Source: Terribacillus sp. FSL K6-0262
Lineage (GTDB): Bacteria > Bacillota > Bacilli > Bacillales > Amphibacillaceae
DNA length: 64,000 bases
Reading direction: 5' to 3'
NCBI RefSeq assembly: GCF_037977385.1
Contig: NZ_CP150277.1
Location: 2,333,001 to 2,397,000, forward strand
Position numbers and translations under genes: made by a program. The notes under the pieces were generated by a model that saw only the letters and a list, made by a program, of their open reading frames with translations, was not told where the DNA came from and searched no databases. This document shows positions 18,233 to 27,176 of the stretch, one piece after another. How positions within the stretch are numbered: position 1 is the first letter of the stretch; every line of letters begins with the position of its first letter.

Positions 18233-18655
18233 ATGTATGATGTACAACAAATCAAAGAAATAATCCCGCATCGCTATCCATTTTTGCTGGTGGATCAAAT
18301 AACGGAAATCGAAGAAGGGAAACGTGCTGTCGGAAAGAAGAACGTGACGATCAATGAACCATTCTTCCAAGGGCATTTCCCTGATTATCCGGTAATGCCG
18401 GGAGTATTGATCATCGAAGCCCTTGCACAGACAGGTGCGTTTGCGATGCTGATGAAAGAAGAGAACAAAGGGAAGATCGGTTTTCTTGCCGGTGTCGACA
18501 AATGCCGCTTCAAACGCCAAGTAAAACCAGGTGATACATTGAAACTGGAAGTGGAAATCATCCGCCTGAAGGGACCGGTCGGCAAAGGAAAAGCGACTGC
18601 AACCGTTGATGGGGAGCTTGCTTGCGAAGCAGAAATCACATTTGCCATCAAATGA
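18233..18655 (+). CDS. fabZ: 3-hydroxyacyl-ACP dehydratase FabZ
   Basis: A 140-residue hot-dog-fold enzyme that dehydrates 3-hydroxyacyl-ACP in fatty acid elongation. The catalytic His48 is in [11 protein letters not shown] and Glu62 in [10 protein letters not shown]. The ATG at 18233 follows CAGGAGG; the frame is open upstream to 18134, but that stretch contains the promoter. The same gene (ywpB) follows flhP in B. subtilis. Confidence 0.96.
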   Translation: MYDVQQIKEIIPHRYPFLLVDQITEIEEGKRAVGKKNVTINEPFFQGHFPDYPVMPGVLIIEALAQTGAFAMLMKEENKGKIGFLAGVDKCRFKRQVKPGDTLKLEVEIIRLKGPVGKGKATATVDGELACEAEITFAIK

Positions 18656-18657
18656 GG

Positions 18658-18686
18658 GAACGAAGCATACTGCTTCGTTCTTTTTT
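18658..18686 (+). terminator. Terminator of fabZ
   Basis: A 10-bp stem (GAACGAAGCA with TGCTTCGTTC), 3-nt loop and six T residues. Confidence 0.92.
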
Positions 18687-18693
18687 ACTATTT

Positions 18694-18732
18694 TTTACAT
18701 CTACTTTACATATTGGAAGACCGGTTTATAGT
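18694..18732 (+). promoter_or_regulatory. comK promoter with tandem TTTACA repeats
   Basis: TTTACA at 18694-18699 and 18705-18710 are 11 bp apart. The second is also the likely -35, 16 nt before TATAGT (18727-18732). No clear ComK AT-boxes (AAAA-N5-TTTT pairs) were seen upstream. Confidence 0.55.
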
Positions 18733-18769
18733 AATATAGTCTTGTAAGCCAATATTGGAGGGGGAAATC

Positions 18770-19255
18770 ATGCAAATAGAAAAAAGGGATCAGTATATCA
18801 TCAATCGCAATACCATAGCTGTCCTTCATCTGAATGATCCAATCTATCAAGCTCGTGTCCTCGAAGCCGATAAAGAAATTTGGGTGGAACAATCACCTCT
18901 TGCCATCATCGATCATAGCTGTATGCAATATGGCTCTTCCTATGAAGGCAGGGTGCATGCAATCGGCAGGCTGCTGCGGACAGATAAGAAGGTGCCTATC
19001 CCTGTGCATCCTGCTCATGGTGTTTTTATGCTTCCGACTTCCTCACCTACGAATTCCCATTGCGTCTGGCTGTCTTTCTATCACATACAATCCTACAAAG
19101 AAACAAAAAGCCGCACCCGAGTCAGCTTCTATAATGGTACCGTTTTGTTCACGGAAACATCGGAGCGCTCCTTCGACCAGCAATATAAACGGACGGGCAC
19201 TGTCATTGCGCTGCTGAACAATGAGCACTTCTTCATAGGACAGTCACTTTCCTGA
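18770..19255 (+). CDS. comK: Competence transcription factor ComK
   Basis: A 161-residue ComK-family protein. Conserved blocks are NTIAVL, IIDHSCMQYGSSYEGR, the K.PIPV region, GVFMLPTSSPTNSHCVWLSFYHI and FDQQYKRT. The last belongs to the DNA-contacting half. It is about 30 residues shorter than B. subtilis ComK (192) at the C-terminus, the region used for MecA/ClpC-mediated degradation and multimerisation. That suggests altered proteolytic control or a ComK2-type paralogue. The ATG at 18770 follows GGAGGGGG. Confidence 0.88.
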   Translation: MQIEKRDQYIINRNTIAVLHLNDPIYQARVLEADKEIWVEQSPLAIIDHSCMQYGSSYEGRVHAIGRLLRTDKKVPIPVHPAHGVFMLPTSSPTNSHCVWLSFYHIQSYKETKSRTRVSFYNGTVLFTETSERSFDQQYKRTGTVIALLNNEHFFIGQSLS

Positions 19256-19342
19256 ATGATCAATCGCTTCTTCTGCCGAAGCTGTTATGTTATCATGTAA
19301 ACTATCATAATGAGCTTGAAAGTGGAGGAGGACACCTGTCTT

Positions 19343-19969
19343 ATGCGCACCACATACACTGGAACAGACCTGATGGAGCAGCTGCTGCTTCAGCAGGATG
19401 AGCTTTTTGCATCAATCAGACGGGAGGATATTGCCCTCGATGCATTTTTAAGGCGGGAAGCAAGGCGGCCTGAACATCATCCGGTATTCCGCTATGTATT
19501 GAGACATTACATAGGCTTGGTCAATCCGAATTTAACCGAGGAATTCGAACAGACCTTTTTCCATCTGTTTCAAGAAGCTGCACGTCAGCCGGACAAGCGC
19601 AGCATTGTCGGTTTGACAGCAGCATTATTCGAAGTGAAGAATCGCCGGGGCAACCCTTCGATGCAATTTCCGCAAGTGACCCATATGCTGCATTTATTGA
19701 ATGTCCATTATCCGATATATGATCCGGCAGTTACCGCGTTCCTCGGTATGCCGTCAGCTAATCATCTCAGCGGATTCGATAAAAAGATGGCTCGTTACAT
19801 CGAGCAATACAAGCAGCTTTTCGAATGCTGCCAGTCCATCCTGCATGACAGCCGTTTCCAGGCATTGGCATCGGCATTCGACGAATATTTCCAGGAGCCC
19901 GGATATGAGGCGCCAAGCGATGCGAAGAAGCTGGATCTGCTGATACAGGCACTCTGCCGGACAAGCTGA
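19343..19969 (+). CDS. Uncharacterised protein
   Basis: A 208-residue, soluble, mostly helical protein with no signal peptide or membrane segment. The central block FPQVTHMLHLLNVHYPIYDPAVTAFLGM is distinctive; similar LHxLNxxxPIYDxxV blocks occur in uncharacterised bacterial proteins, but I do not recognise a named family. The ATG at 19343 is favoured by GGAGGAGG at 19325-19332; an upstream ATG at 19310 lies before that site. It stands alone between comK and a terminator. Confidence 0.7.
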   Translation: MRTTYTGTDLMEQLLLQQDELFASIRREDIALDAFLRREARRPEHHPVFRYVLRHYIGLVNPNLTEEFEQTFFHLFQEAARQPDKRSIVGLTAALFEVKNRRGNPSMQFPQVTHMLHLLNVHYPIYDPAVTAFLGMPSANHLSGFDKKMARYIEQYKQLFECCQSILHDSRFQALASAFDEYFQEPGYEAPSDAKKLDLLIQALCRTS

Positions 19970-19997
19970 GCACTTACAACGGTAAGTGCTTTTTTTT
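19970..19997 (+). terminator. Terminator of the uncharacterised gene
   Basis: An 8-bp stem (GCACTTAC with GTAAGTGC), 4-nt loop and eight T residues. Confidence 0.9.
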
Positions 19998-20154
19998 GTG
20001 GGAAAAATAAGGACTTGATGGATAGAGTTTGTAATCATATTTCATCCAGTTTGTGTTGTCATTACAGTTCTGTTAAAGCTATTGCGATATGGAAGGCTGA
20101 GGGTATATAAAGAAGAAAAGACGGATATGATTTCTTAAAAAAGAAAGCAGGTAG

Positions 20155-21279
20155 ATGCAAATGACGAGAAACTATACCATCGACTTCTTCAAATGCCTAG
20201 CCATCTTCGGAGTCGTTTGTATCCATACGCATACATTCCGGGATACAGCCGTCCCCTTCGGAAATGGGGAAATTTGGGCATTCATCATTGATACTCTGGC
20301 GCGTTTCTCTGTCCCATTCTTCTTTGCCGCATCCGGCTATTTATTCGCTATGAAGCTGCAACGGACAGATGACACATTCGCGTATTTCAAACGCTATACG
20401 GGAAAGCTGATCGGTCTGCTTGCCGCCTGGTTTTCTTTTTATTGGATATATGATTTCATCAGGATGCTGGCCACTTCCTCCGGGACGATGAATGAGCAGA
20501 AAGCCCAGCTGACAGCTTATTTTCAGGATACCTTCCAGTGGCGTACATTGCTGGACGGGATATCCTATACGCAATATCAGCTTTGGTTCATGTTCGCTTT
20601 GATCTTTTCGATCATCATCATTTACGCTGCCTACAGGCTGCGGCTCCTGAAGCTTACCTTGCTGGCAGCTCTTCTGCTTAATTTGATCGGTCTCCTCGGA
20701 CAATCCTACGGACCATTGTTTCACGTCACCATGGAGGAAACGACGAGAAACGGTATTTACTTCGGATTATTTTATACAGCGCTTGGTGCTTGCTTTGGAT
20801 TGTATGAAAAGCAAATCATCCAGAAAGCCCAAGCAATCCGTTTGAAAACGATAGGAATGGTTATAGCTGCCGGTTTTATCCTGCAGCTGATCGAACGTTA
20901 TCTCCTGCATTATGGACTGGACTTGCCGCAAGGGGAATATTTCATCAGCACGATTCCTTTGACGATAGCTCTCCTGCTGTTTACCCTAAAAGCACGGCAT
21001 ATCGGAAATCACCGCTATGTCAGCATAGTCGCAAAGAATGTAGTCGGCATTTATTTGATCCATACATTTTGGCGAAGTATTTTCGATCAAGCGCTGGATC
21101 AATCGAACATCACGCATACATTTGCCTGGGGCCTTCTATATGCCCCGATTCTATATGCGGTGTCCCTGCTGTCTTACATGGGCTTGCAATATATGAAAGG
21201 GAAGCTCAGCAACCCGACTGTCCCAAGACAAGCGAAGCCTCGTACTGCCCTGCGACCAAGCAACAGTCTCATCAAATAG
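20155..21279 (+). CDS. Acyltransferase 3 family membrane protein
   Basis: A 374-residue integral membrane protein with about ten helices. The start (TIDFFKCLAIFGVVCIHTHTF) carries the conserved helix-1 histidine of acyltransferase 3 enzymes, and the ending VGIYLIHTFWRSIF is also typical. Such proteins O-acylate cell-surface polysaccharides or peptidoglycan. The substrate cannot be read from sequence. ATG 20155 and ATG 20161 are both possible behind AAAGCAGG. Monocistronic. Confidence 0.85.
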   Translation: MQMTRNYTIDFFKCLAIFGVVCIHTHTFRDTAVPFGNGEIWAFIIDTLARFSVPFFFAASGYLFAMKLQRTDDTFAYFKRYTGKLIGLLAAWFSFYWIYDFIRMLATSSGTMNEQKAQLTAYFQDTFQWRTLLDGISYTQYQLWFMFALIFSIIIIYAAYRLRLLKLTLLAALLLNLIGLLGQSYGPLFHVTMEETTRNGIYFGLFYTALGACFGLYEKQIIQKAQAIRLKTIGMVIAAGFILQLIERYLLHYGLDLPQGEYFISTIPLTIALLLFTLKARHIGNHRYVSIVAKNVVGIYLIHTFWRSIFDQALDQSNITHTFAWGLLYAPILYAVSLLSYMGLQYMKGKLSNPTVPRQAKPRTALRPSNSLIK

Positions 21280-21306
21280 ACTGGCGTTTTGCCAGTCTAT
21301 TTTTTT
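21276..21306 (+). terminator. Terminator of the acyltransferase gene
   Basis: A 10-bp stem (ATAGACTGGC with GCCAGTCTAT), 5-nt loop and a T tract. Confidence 0.92.
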
Positions 21307-21381
21307 ATTGTAAATATATGTGCAATTTTCTAAAAGTTACGGTAATCTTTTACTATATACATAGAAAAAGGATGACAAAAC

Positions 21382-22056
21382 ATGACATATCATACGAATC
21401 CTTTCCGTCTTCTGACAAATCCGAAGGAGACATTATTCAAGCTGCGGGAAGCGGAGGAGCTTCGCGGCCATTGGCTGTGGACGATTCTGATCCTGCTGGC
21501 ATTTTGCCTGGTTTATGCAGCGCTCGGATGGGTGGGTGCTGGTACGGAGGCGTTGAATCAATTGAAATCAGACTACATAGGCTCGGATTATGAATACGCC
21601 AAGTTTTGGTTCATGATCGGACGGGCCGTCTCAGGGCTGGTTCTCGGATTGCTTATAATCTTTGTTGTGTCGCTTGTATTCTATCTTTTTTATGAAATTC
21701 CTTATCAAAAACTGCTGATCATCCAATTAAGCGCAAGCATGGTATTTCTGCTGGAAGCCGTCTCCTGGCTGCTTTTATTGCCGGCTGCCGGTCTGGAATG
21801 GGATCGTTCACCCTTCTCGCTCGGCATCCTTGCTGATTTGTTCACGGACAGACCTTGGATCATCAGCTTGTTTGGTGCCATATCTTTATTCCAACTGTTC
21901 ATCCTGTATTTCCAGGCCAAGTGCCTGCTTGGGCTGTATCCGGCAAAACGCTGGCATGTATGGGCGGTTGCCGGCATGATCTATCTTTGTTATGTACTTC
22001 TGCTGACATTGTTTGGCGGTATCGGCAATAAGATTGTTGCCTTCATCTTCGCATAG
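21382..22056 (+). CDS. YIP1-family membrane protein (YknW-like)
   Basis: A 224-residue membrane protein with about five helices and a conserved-looking N-terminus (NPFRLLTNPKETLFKLRE). It fits the Yip1 family, which includes B. subtilis YknW. It is followed 14 nt later by a membrane-fusion-type adaptor gene, which is the yknW-yknX order. The yknY/yknZ ATPase and permease genes are not next to it. Confidence 0.65.
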   Translation: MTYHTNPFRLLTNPKETLFKLREAEELRGHWLWTILILLAFCLVYAALGWVGAGTEALNQLKSDYIGSDYEYAKFWFMIGRAVSGLVLGLLIIFVVSLVFYLFYEIPYQKLLIIQLSASMVFLLEAVSWLLLLPAAGLEWDRSPFSLGILADLFTDRPWIISLFGAISLFQLFILYFQAKCLLGLYPAKRWHVWAVAGMIYLCYVLLLTLFGGIGNKIVAFIFA

Positions 22057-22070
22057 GAGGTCTATATAGG

Positions 22071-23303
22071 ATGATGAAAAAGCTAGTATTGCCATTGGGA
22101 ATCGTCCTCGTACTGGTCAATATCGTCATTTTGTCCCTGGATGATGAAGGGCAGGTGGGCAGGACGAATTTCATACCTAAGTGGGAACAGGTGACAGCAC
22201 AGGATGTAAAGGAGACTTTATCCGTCCCCGCTGTGCTGACATCTGCAGAAGAAGTGCCGGTCTATTTGGATCCGGAATCAGGGTCGATGTCCGAAATCCT
22301 TGTCAGGCCTGGTGATACGATTGAAGAAGGGGATGATCTCTTTACTTATAAAGCAGCTGATTATGGGAAGACATATCGCGAGTTGACGGCTGCGATCACA
22401 ACGCTTGAGCAGCAGGCCGAGGCAGTGGAGCAGGCCATCTCGGCTGTGGAGGGAGCTGGGGACATCGAGGCAGCTGCAGCTCCTATGGAACCGATCGTGC
22501 CAACGGAGGATGGGGGAGATGCCGATGCAGCAAATGAGGCGCTGCGTCAGGCGACAGAAGAGCAGACAGCCCAAATGCAGGAGCAATATCGTATCGGTTT
22601 GGAAAAAGAGCTTGCCCAGAAGCATGCAGAGCTGACAGCAGCCGAGGCACAGCTGTCGGAATTGGAGGAAACAGGGGAGTATGTGACCGTGACGAGTCCT
22701 TCAGCCGGCACGGTGAAATCAGTCAGGCAAACCGGTGAGGGGCCGATCGTCACCTTGGAGAGCAAGGAGCTTGTCATTTCCGGTGAGCTGACGGAAGCGG
22801 AGCGCAAGCAGGTACAGGACGGGATGACGGTCGAAGCGAAGCTCCGTGACGGCGGTCCTGTCCTGGAAGGGGAAATCACGGATTTGGCGGAACAGCCTGT
22901 TGCTGCGGCACAAGAAAGCACTTATAGATTCGAAGCATTCTACGCTTCCGAAGAGGAACAAACTGATCAGCTTGTGGCTGGCTATCATTTGGATACCGAT
23001 ATCTTGCTTGATTTTGCCCGTCAGGCTCCGGCAGTCAAGCCAAGCCAAGTGAAAGACGATCGAATCTGGAAAATGGCAAATGGTCAGCTATTTACGGCAA
23101 AGGTGGAAATAGGGGCACAGAATGACAAGCAGGCTGCTGTCACCTCCGGTCTCGAAGCGGGGGCATTCATTCCGGCCAAGCAGGGAGATCACTATCAGAA
23201 CGAGCCCTTCGTTACACCTTGGAAACCGCATCAGATGGCTTGGTCGACTTGGAAGGATTCATTTACAGGCTATGAATTCCTGCTTGGTTTGCTTGATCAT
23301 TGA
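22071..23303 (+). CDS. HlyD/MFP-type efflux adaptor (YknX-like)
   Basis: A 410-residue protein with an N-terminal membrane anchor (LVLPLGIVLVLVNIVILSL), a lipoyl half-motif (VYLDPESGSMSEILVRPGDTIEEGDDLFTY), a coiled coil (about 105-215) broken by an acidic insert, a second lipoyl half (VTSPSAGTVKSVRQTGEGP) and a beta-barrel region. This is the layout of periplasmic-adaptor-like proteins that assist MacB-type ABC exporters. The ATG at 22071 follows AGGAGG; the next codon is also ATG. No exporter is adjacent. Confidence 0.72.
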   Translation: MMKKLVLPLGIVLVLVNIVILSLDDEGQVGRTNFIPKWEQVTAQDVKETLSVPAVLTSAEEVPVYLDPESGSMSEILVRPGDTIEEGDDLFTYKAADYGKTYRELTAAITTLEQQAEAVEQAISAVEGAGDIEAAAAPMEPIVPTEDGGDADAANEALRQATEEQTAQMQEQYRIGLEKELAQKHAELTAAEAQLSELEETGEYVTVTSPSAGTVKSVRQTGEGPIVTLESKELVISGELTEAERKQVQDGMTVEAKLRDGGPVLEGEITDLAEQPVAAAQESTYRFEAFYASEEEQTDQLVAGYHLDTDILLDFARQAPAVKPSQVKDDRIWKMANGQLFTAKVEIGAQNDKQAAVTSGLEAGAFIPAKQGDHYQNEPFVTPWKPHQMAWSTWKDSFTGYEFLLGLLDH

Positions 23304-23304
23304 T

Positions 23305-23321
23305 TGTAAATTGTTTTTAAA
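23305..23321 (+). promoter_or_regulatory. WalR/PhoP-like direct repeat upstream of the GT4 gene
   Basis: TGTAAA-N5-TTTAAA (23305-23310, 23316-23321). The second half-site has one mismatch to TGTWAH. A Spo0A-type box TGTCGAA follows at 23348-23354 and a possible -10 TACAAT at 23361-23366. Confidence 0.4.
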
Positions 23322-23400
23322 GAAGTGGTTGATTCTACTGCAAGCTTTGTCGAATAAGCGTACAATTTGTTTACAATCACGTACGTAAGGGGCACATTGT

Positions 23401-24489
23401 ATGAAAGTTCATTTGATCGCAAATATGTATCCGAGCAAGCAGCACCCCAATTATGGGGTTTTCGTCGAAAATACAGAGAAGATCCTTGCCCGATCGGGGG
23501 TGGCTTTCGACCGCACCGTCGTTACCAAACAGGCCGGTTCGATCGGAAAATTGATCGCTTATGGAAGCCACTTCTTTAAAGTGATCGGCAAATCGTTATT
23601 CCGGAAATATGATGTCACTTATGTGCACTATGCAACACATAATTCCATACCAGTATTGATTGCCAAGAAATTGAATAAGAAGATGGTCATCTATACGAAT
23701 GTGCATGGCAGCGATGTAGTGCCGGAGTTTAAGAAACGGCAAAAATATCAGCCCTATGTGAAGCGGCTGCTGGAAGAGTCGGACACTGTCATCACACCGA
23801 GTGCTTATTATAAGGAGCTTGTGCAGCAGAAGTATGGGTTGACGAATCGAATTGAAATATTTCCTTCCGGCGGTATCGACAAGCAGACCTTCTTTGAAAA
23901 GGAAACAAAGCTTGCGTGCCGAGAACTGGAAATAGATCCTGCTTACAGCTATATCGGATTCGTCGGCCGGATCGATCGCGGAAAAGGCTGGGATGTCTAT
24001 TTGAAGGCAGCCAAGCTGCTGAAGGAGCAGGGGAAGCTAGGGAACTGCAAGTTATTGTTCATCGGTGATGGCCTGGAAAAAGAAAGCTTCGAAACAATGG
24101 TGGACAGCTATGGCTTGCGGGATCATCTTGTCCATTTCCCGCTTTTGTCCCAGCAAAAGCTGAACAGTGTATACAACAGCATGACTGTGTTCTGTTTCCC
24201 GACGATGCGGGAAGGGGAAAGCCTCGGTCTAGTCGGTCTGGAAGCGATGGCTTGCGGTACGCCTGTGATTGGCAGCAGCATGGCTGGTCTGCTGGACTAT
24301 ATGGAAAATGGCCGCAACGGCTTTCTGTTTGAGCCGGGTTCGGCAGAGGGGCTTGCGGCAAGCATTGATACTTATATGGAATTGCCGGAAGAGGCAAAGC
24401 AATCCATGCGGGAAGCTGCAAAGCAAACAGCTGCCGCTTATGAAGTCGAGGCGATCAAGCCTCGTTTGACGGAAATTTTTTCTGTATGA
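23401..24489 (+). CDS. GT4 glycosyltransferase
   Basis: A 362-residue GT-B retaining glycosyltransferase. The C-terminal nucleotide-sugar domain shows VGRIDRGKGWDVYLKAAKLL and the E-x7-E motif EGESLGLVGLEAMACGTPVIG. The N-terminus (KVHLIANMYPSKQHPNYGVFVEN) resembles polysaccharide and teichuronic acid transferases. No membrane helix. It is transcribed alone, between the YknX-like gene and a cell-wall protein; the acceptor is unknown. Confidence 0.88.
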   Translation: MKVHLIANMYPSKQHPNYGVFVENTEKILARSGVAFDRTVVTKQAGSIGKLIAYGSHFFKVIGKSLFRKYDVTYVHYATHNSIPVLIAKKLNKKMVIYTNVHGSDVVPEFKKRQKYQPYVKRLLEESDTVITPSAYYKELVQQKYGLTNRIEIFPSGGIDKQTFFEKETKLACRELEIDPAYSYIGFVGRIDRGKGWDVYLKAAKLLKEQGKLGNCKLLFIGDGLEKESFETMVDSYGLRDHLVHFPLLSQQKLNSVYNSMTVFCFPTMREGESLGLVGLEAMACGTPVIGSSMAGLLDYMENGRNGFLFEPGSAEGLAASIDTYMELPEEAKQSMREAAKQTAAAYEVEAIKPRLTEIFSV

Positions 24490-24516
24490 AGTCCAACTGT
24501 GGTTGGGCTTTTTTAT
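24489..24516 (+). terminator. Terminator of the GT4 gene
   Basis: A 9-bp stem (AAGTCCAAC with GTTGGGCTT, one G-T pair), 4-nt loop and a T tract, at the stop codon. Confidence 0.85.
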
Positions 24517-24666
24517 TAAGTGATTGTAAAATCAGGCTTGGCATTGTTAAGTTTGTTCTGAGCATCTAGTAAATTCCGCCTGCTCTTTTTATAGTTTAAA
24601 AGAAGCATTACAAAAATCGACATAAGCGTATTGTACTGCGAATCTAGCAAAGAAAGAGGGTAACAG

Positions 24667-27066
24667 GTGGAAAGAAACAGAGCGACGTATCTCATTGTCT
24701 TTTGTGCTGGTCTATTTCTCACATGTATGGCATGGATCCTGCCGGCTGATGTGCAGGCAGAATCGTCCAGCCATACTTTTTCAACTGGCACTGCGACGGT
24801 ACAATTGCCGGATGGGAAAACAGTCGAAGTTACGAATGATAAAAATGGTACGCTCCGAATCATGGGGGATGCCGGGACACTTTATGATTCCACGATTCCA
24901 GATGCCGATATAGCTTCCATCCAGGAAGCCGAGATGGCTGACGATTCCTATTTGATTGTTGAATATCGTACGCATGGTACTGCCCAAGCCTTGCAATTCG
25001 ATGTGTTGCATGTGACAAGCGAAAAGCTGGAACGCATTTATCAATCTGATTTATATGAAGGGGCAAGGCTCACTGTTGCGAAGGACCGTTCCGAGCTTGA
25101 AGTCAGCTATCCGAAAATCGAACAGGATGTGCCGCTTGCCGAGCCAAAGGAAGTATATATCGAGGCATTCACGGTAGCACAGGAGCAAGTGACGAAAGAA
25201 GATAAGAGAACGGAACCGGCAGAAAGCAGTACAAAGGCACGTACATTCCGTGCAAGTGCAGCCGGATATACGAACCCAAGCTATGACACGATCAGCCGTA
25301 AGCTGACAGCGGCAGCCGTCAAATATGATGTGCCGCCGGAAATCGTCAAATCCATCGCTTTCCGTGAAAGCGGATGGAAGCAGTATTGGACTGGCACCAC
25401 GCCTGCGTATCAGGATTCCTGCAGCGTTTCGGATGGATCGAATGTAGTGATCGGCTACGACTGCATCGGTATCGGGATCATGCAGGTCTCTGACTATGAT
25501 CGAAGCGACAAGCAGGAAATCCAAAAGCTGATGCACGATATCGATTATAATATCGATCGCGGTATGCAAATTTTGAAAGATAAATGGAATGAAGCCAATG
25601 CAAAAGCCGAATCCACTCTAGCCTATAATCTGATACCGAAAGTCAATGACGGGAATCCTGATAAGCTGGAAAACTGGTACTTTGCCATTCTGGCATATAA
25701 TGGCCGCCTGGAGCGGAATGATCCGATAGCCAATCCGCAGACTGCTTACCAGGAGCTTATTTATAAGGAAATGGAAAATAACTCATTGGTTGCAACGACG
25801 CCATTCCCGACCCACCTTTTAACACCGGGCAGGATCAGCGGGAAGCTTGGTTCCTATTTCTCCTTCCAGACAAATCAAGTATCCACTCCCGGCCCATTGC
25901 ATGAAAGCACCCAGAATTATGGGAATGGAAGCACGGTTTACGTGACTGCGGATAAGCTTACATTGCGCAGCAGCCCGAATGGGTCAGCCATCGGCACCTT
26001 GCCTCGCGGTGAGAAGCTGACAATCACTGGAGGCTATACTGCCAATGATTCCAGTGTAAATCATTATGTCTGGTACCCTGTACGCACCAGCAGCGGGAAA
26101 ACGGGATATGTAGCAAGCGGTTATCTGAGCAAGGATCCAGTAGTCGTACACAATCTGGAAGGTGCCCGCCGCAATGCTACAAGCGCAAGCATCTCCAACT
26201 TTGGCTGGCACTTGGAATCTCCAGAAGCAGTCGTGCTTGGCCGCAGTGACCTGCCAATCGATGCCTTTACCGGAAGCGTGCTGGCAGCACAGCTGGATTC
26301 ACCGCTTCTTTTGACTGACCAGGACAAGCTCGAACAAGTGACCATTACCGAAATAGAGCGTCTGGATCCTTCCACGATCTATATCGTAGGCGCAGAACCA
26401 GCCATTTCGAAAAGTGTCGAGAGCAGCCTGCGTCAGAATTTCCCTGATAGCAGGATCGAGCGTGTAGCTGGTTCCCATCGATATGCGACAGCTGTAAAAG
26501 TGGCAGAAGAAGTAGCGTCGGTTTCAAGTAAGCCATCGGAAATCTTCCTGGCCGTCGGAGATGAGAAATCCCCTGATGCCCTGACAATCGGGCCGCATGC
26601 AGGAAGCGAAGGAATCCCTATCCTGCTTACAAGAACGGATCAGCTGCATGATGAGGTTAAGAACTATATCAAACGTAATGGTATCAAAAAAGTGACGATC
26701 ATCGGCAGCGAGACCGTCGTTTCAAAACGTGTATCCGATCAAATCAAGCAGCTTGGTGCATCGGTCGGGCGTGTATATGGCCCTGATCGTTATTCGACAA
26801 ATGCAGCGGTGATCACGAAGTATCATGGAACCAATCCGGATCAAGTATTCTTCGCTAACGGGCAGACGACAGTGGATAGTCTGTCAGGTGCCCCGCTGGC
26901 AGCCAAGTATGATGCCCCGATTGTCCTGACAAGACCGGATGCTGTAACCAAGCCGACAAGGGCCTTCCTCAATAAGATCGGCGATCAGCCGGAAATCTTC
27001 TATCTCGGCTCTGATGCCGCGATAACAGACAATACACGCAAGGAACTGGAAGGAATATTGCGGTAG
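24667..27066 (+). CDS. Secreted wall protein: SLT-like transglycosylase, SH3b and CWB2 repeats
   Basis: A 799-residue exported protein starting at GTG 24667 behind AGAGGGTAACAG. A signal peptide (about 1-32) leads to a less-conserved region, then a lysozyme-like SLT domain at about 205-370 with the catalytic-type motif FRESGW and GIGIMQVSDYD. An SH3b domain follows (about 420-495, KLTLRSSPNGSAIGTLPRGEKL). Three cell-wall-binding type 2 (CWB2) repeats end the protein (about 500-799). CWB2 domains hold proteins to secondary wall polymers. Likely a wall-bound murein hydrolase. Confidence 0.85.
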   Translation: MERNRATYLIVFCAGLFLTCMAWILPADVQAESSSHTFSTGTATVQLPDGKTVEVTNDKNGTLRIMGDAGTLYDSTIPDADIASIQEAEMADDSYLIVEYRTHGTAQALQFDVLHVTSEKLERIYQSDLYEGARLTVAKDRSELEVSYPKIEQDVPLAEPKEVYIEAFTVAQEQVTKEDKRTEPAESSTKARTFRASAAGYTNPSYDTISRKLTAAAVKYDVPPEIVKSIAFRESGWKQYWTGTTPAYQDSCSVSDGSNVVIGYDCIGIGIMQVSDYDRSDKQEIQKLMHDIDYNIDRGMQILKDKWNEANAKAESTLAYNLIPKVNDGNPDKLENWYFAILAYNGRLERNDPIANPQTAYQELIYKEMENNSLVATTPFPTHLLTPGRISGKLGSYFSFQTNQVSTPGPLHESTQNYGNGSTVYVTADKLTLRSSPNGSAIGTLPRGEKLTITGGYTANDSSVNHYVWYPVRTSSGKTGYVASGYLSKDPVVVHNLEGARRNATSASISNFGWHLESPEAVVLGRSDLPIDAFTGSVLAAQLDSPLLLTDQDKLEQVTITEIERLDPSTIYIVGAEPAISKSVESSLRQNFPDSRIERVAGSHRYATAVKVAEEVASVSSKPSEIFLAVGDEKSPDALTIGPHAGSEGIPILLTRTDQLHDEVKNYIKRNGIKKVTIIGSETVVSKRVSDQIKQLGASVGRVYGPDRYSTNAAVITKYHGTNPDQVFFANGQTTVDSLSGAPLAAKYDAPIVLTRPDAVTKPTRAFLNKIGDQPEIFYLGSDAAITDNTRKELEGILR

Positions 27067-27067
27067 G

Positions 27068-27105
27068 AAAAAGGCGCGAACATTAGCAGTGTTTGCGCCC
27101 TTTTT
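27068..27105 (+). terminator. Terminator of the SLT/CWB2 gene
   Basis: A stem (AAAGGCGCGAACA with TGTTTGCGCCCTTT, one G-T pair) and five T residues. Confidence 0.88.
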
Positions 27106-27176
27106 GTGATAATAATAATTTCAATAATTAGAAAAATATAGTATAGTGAGAGTATCACAGTAAAGGAGGCATTTTC

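Noticed and set aside
23346..23370. ECF sigma factor promoter suggested by TCGAATAAGCGTA, similar to TCGACATAAGCGTA near 24618
   Set aside because: No matching -35 lies at 16-17 nt in either gap; TGTAAA hexamers are about 40 nt away. The similarity rests on two cases.
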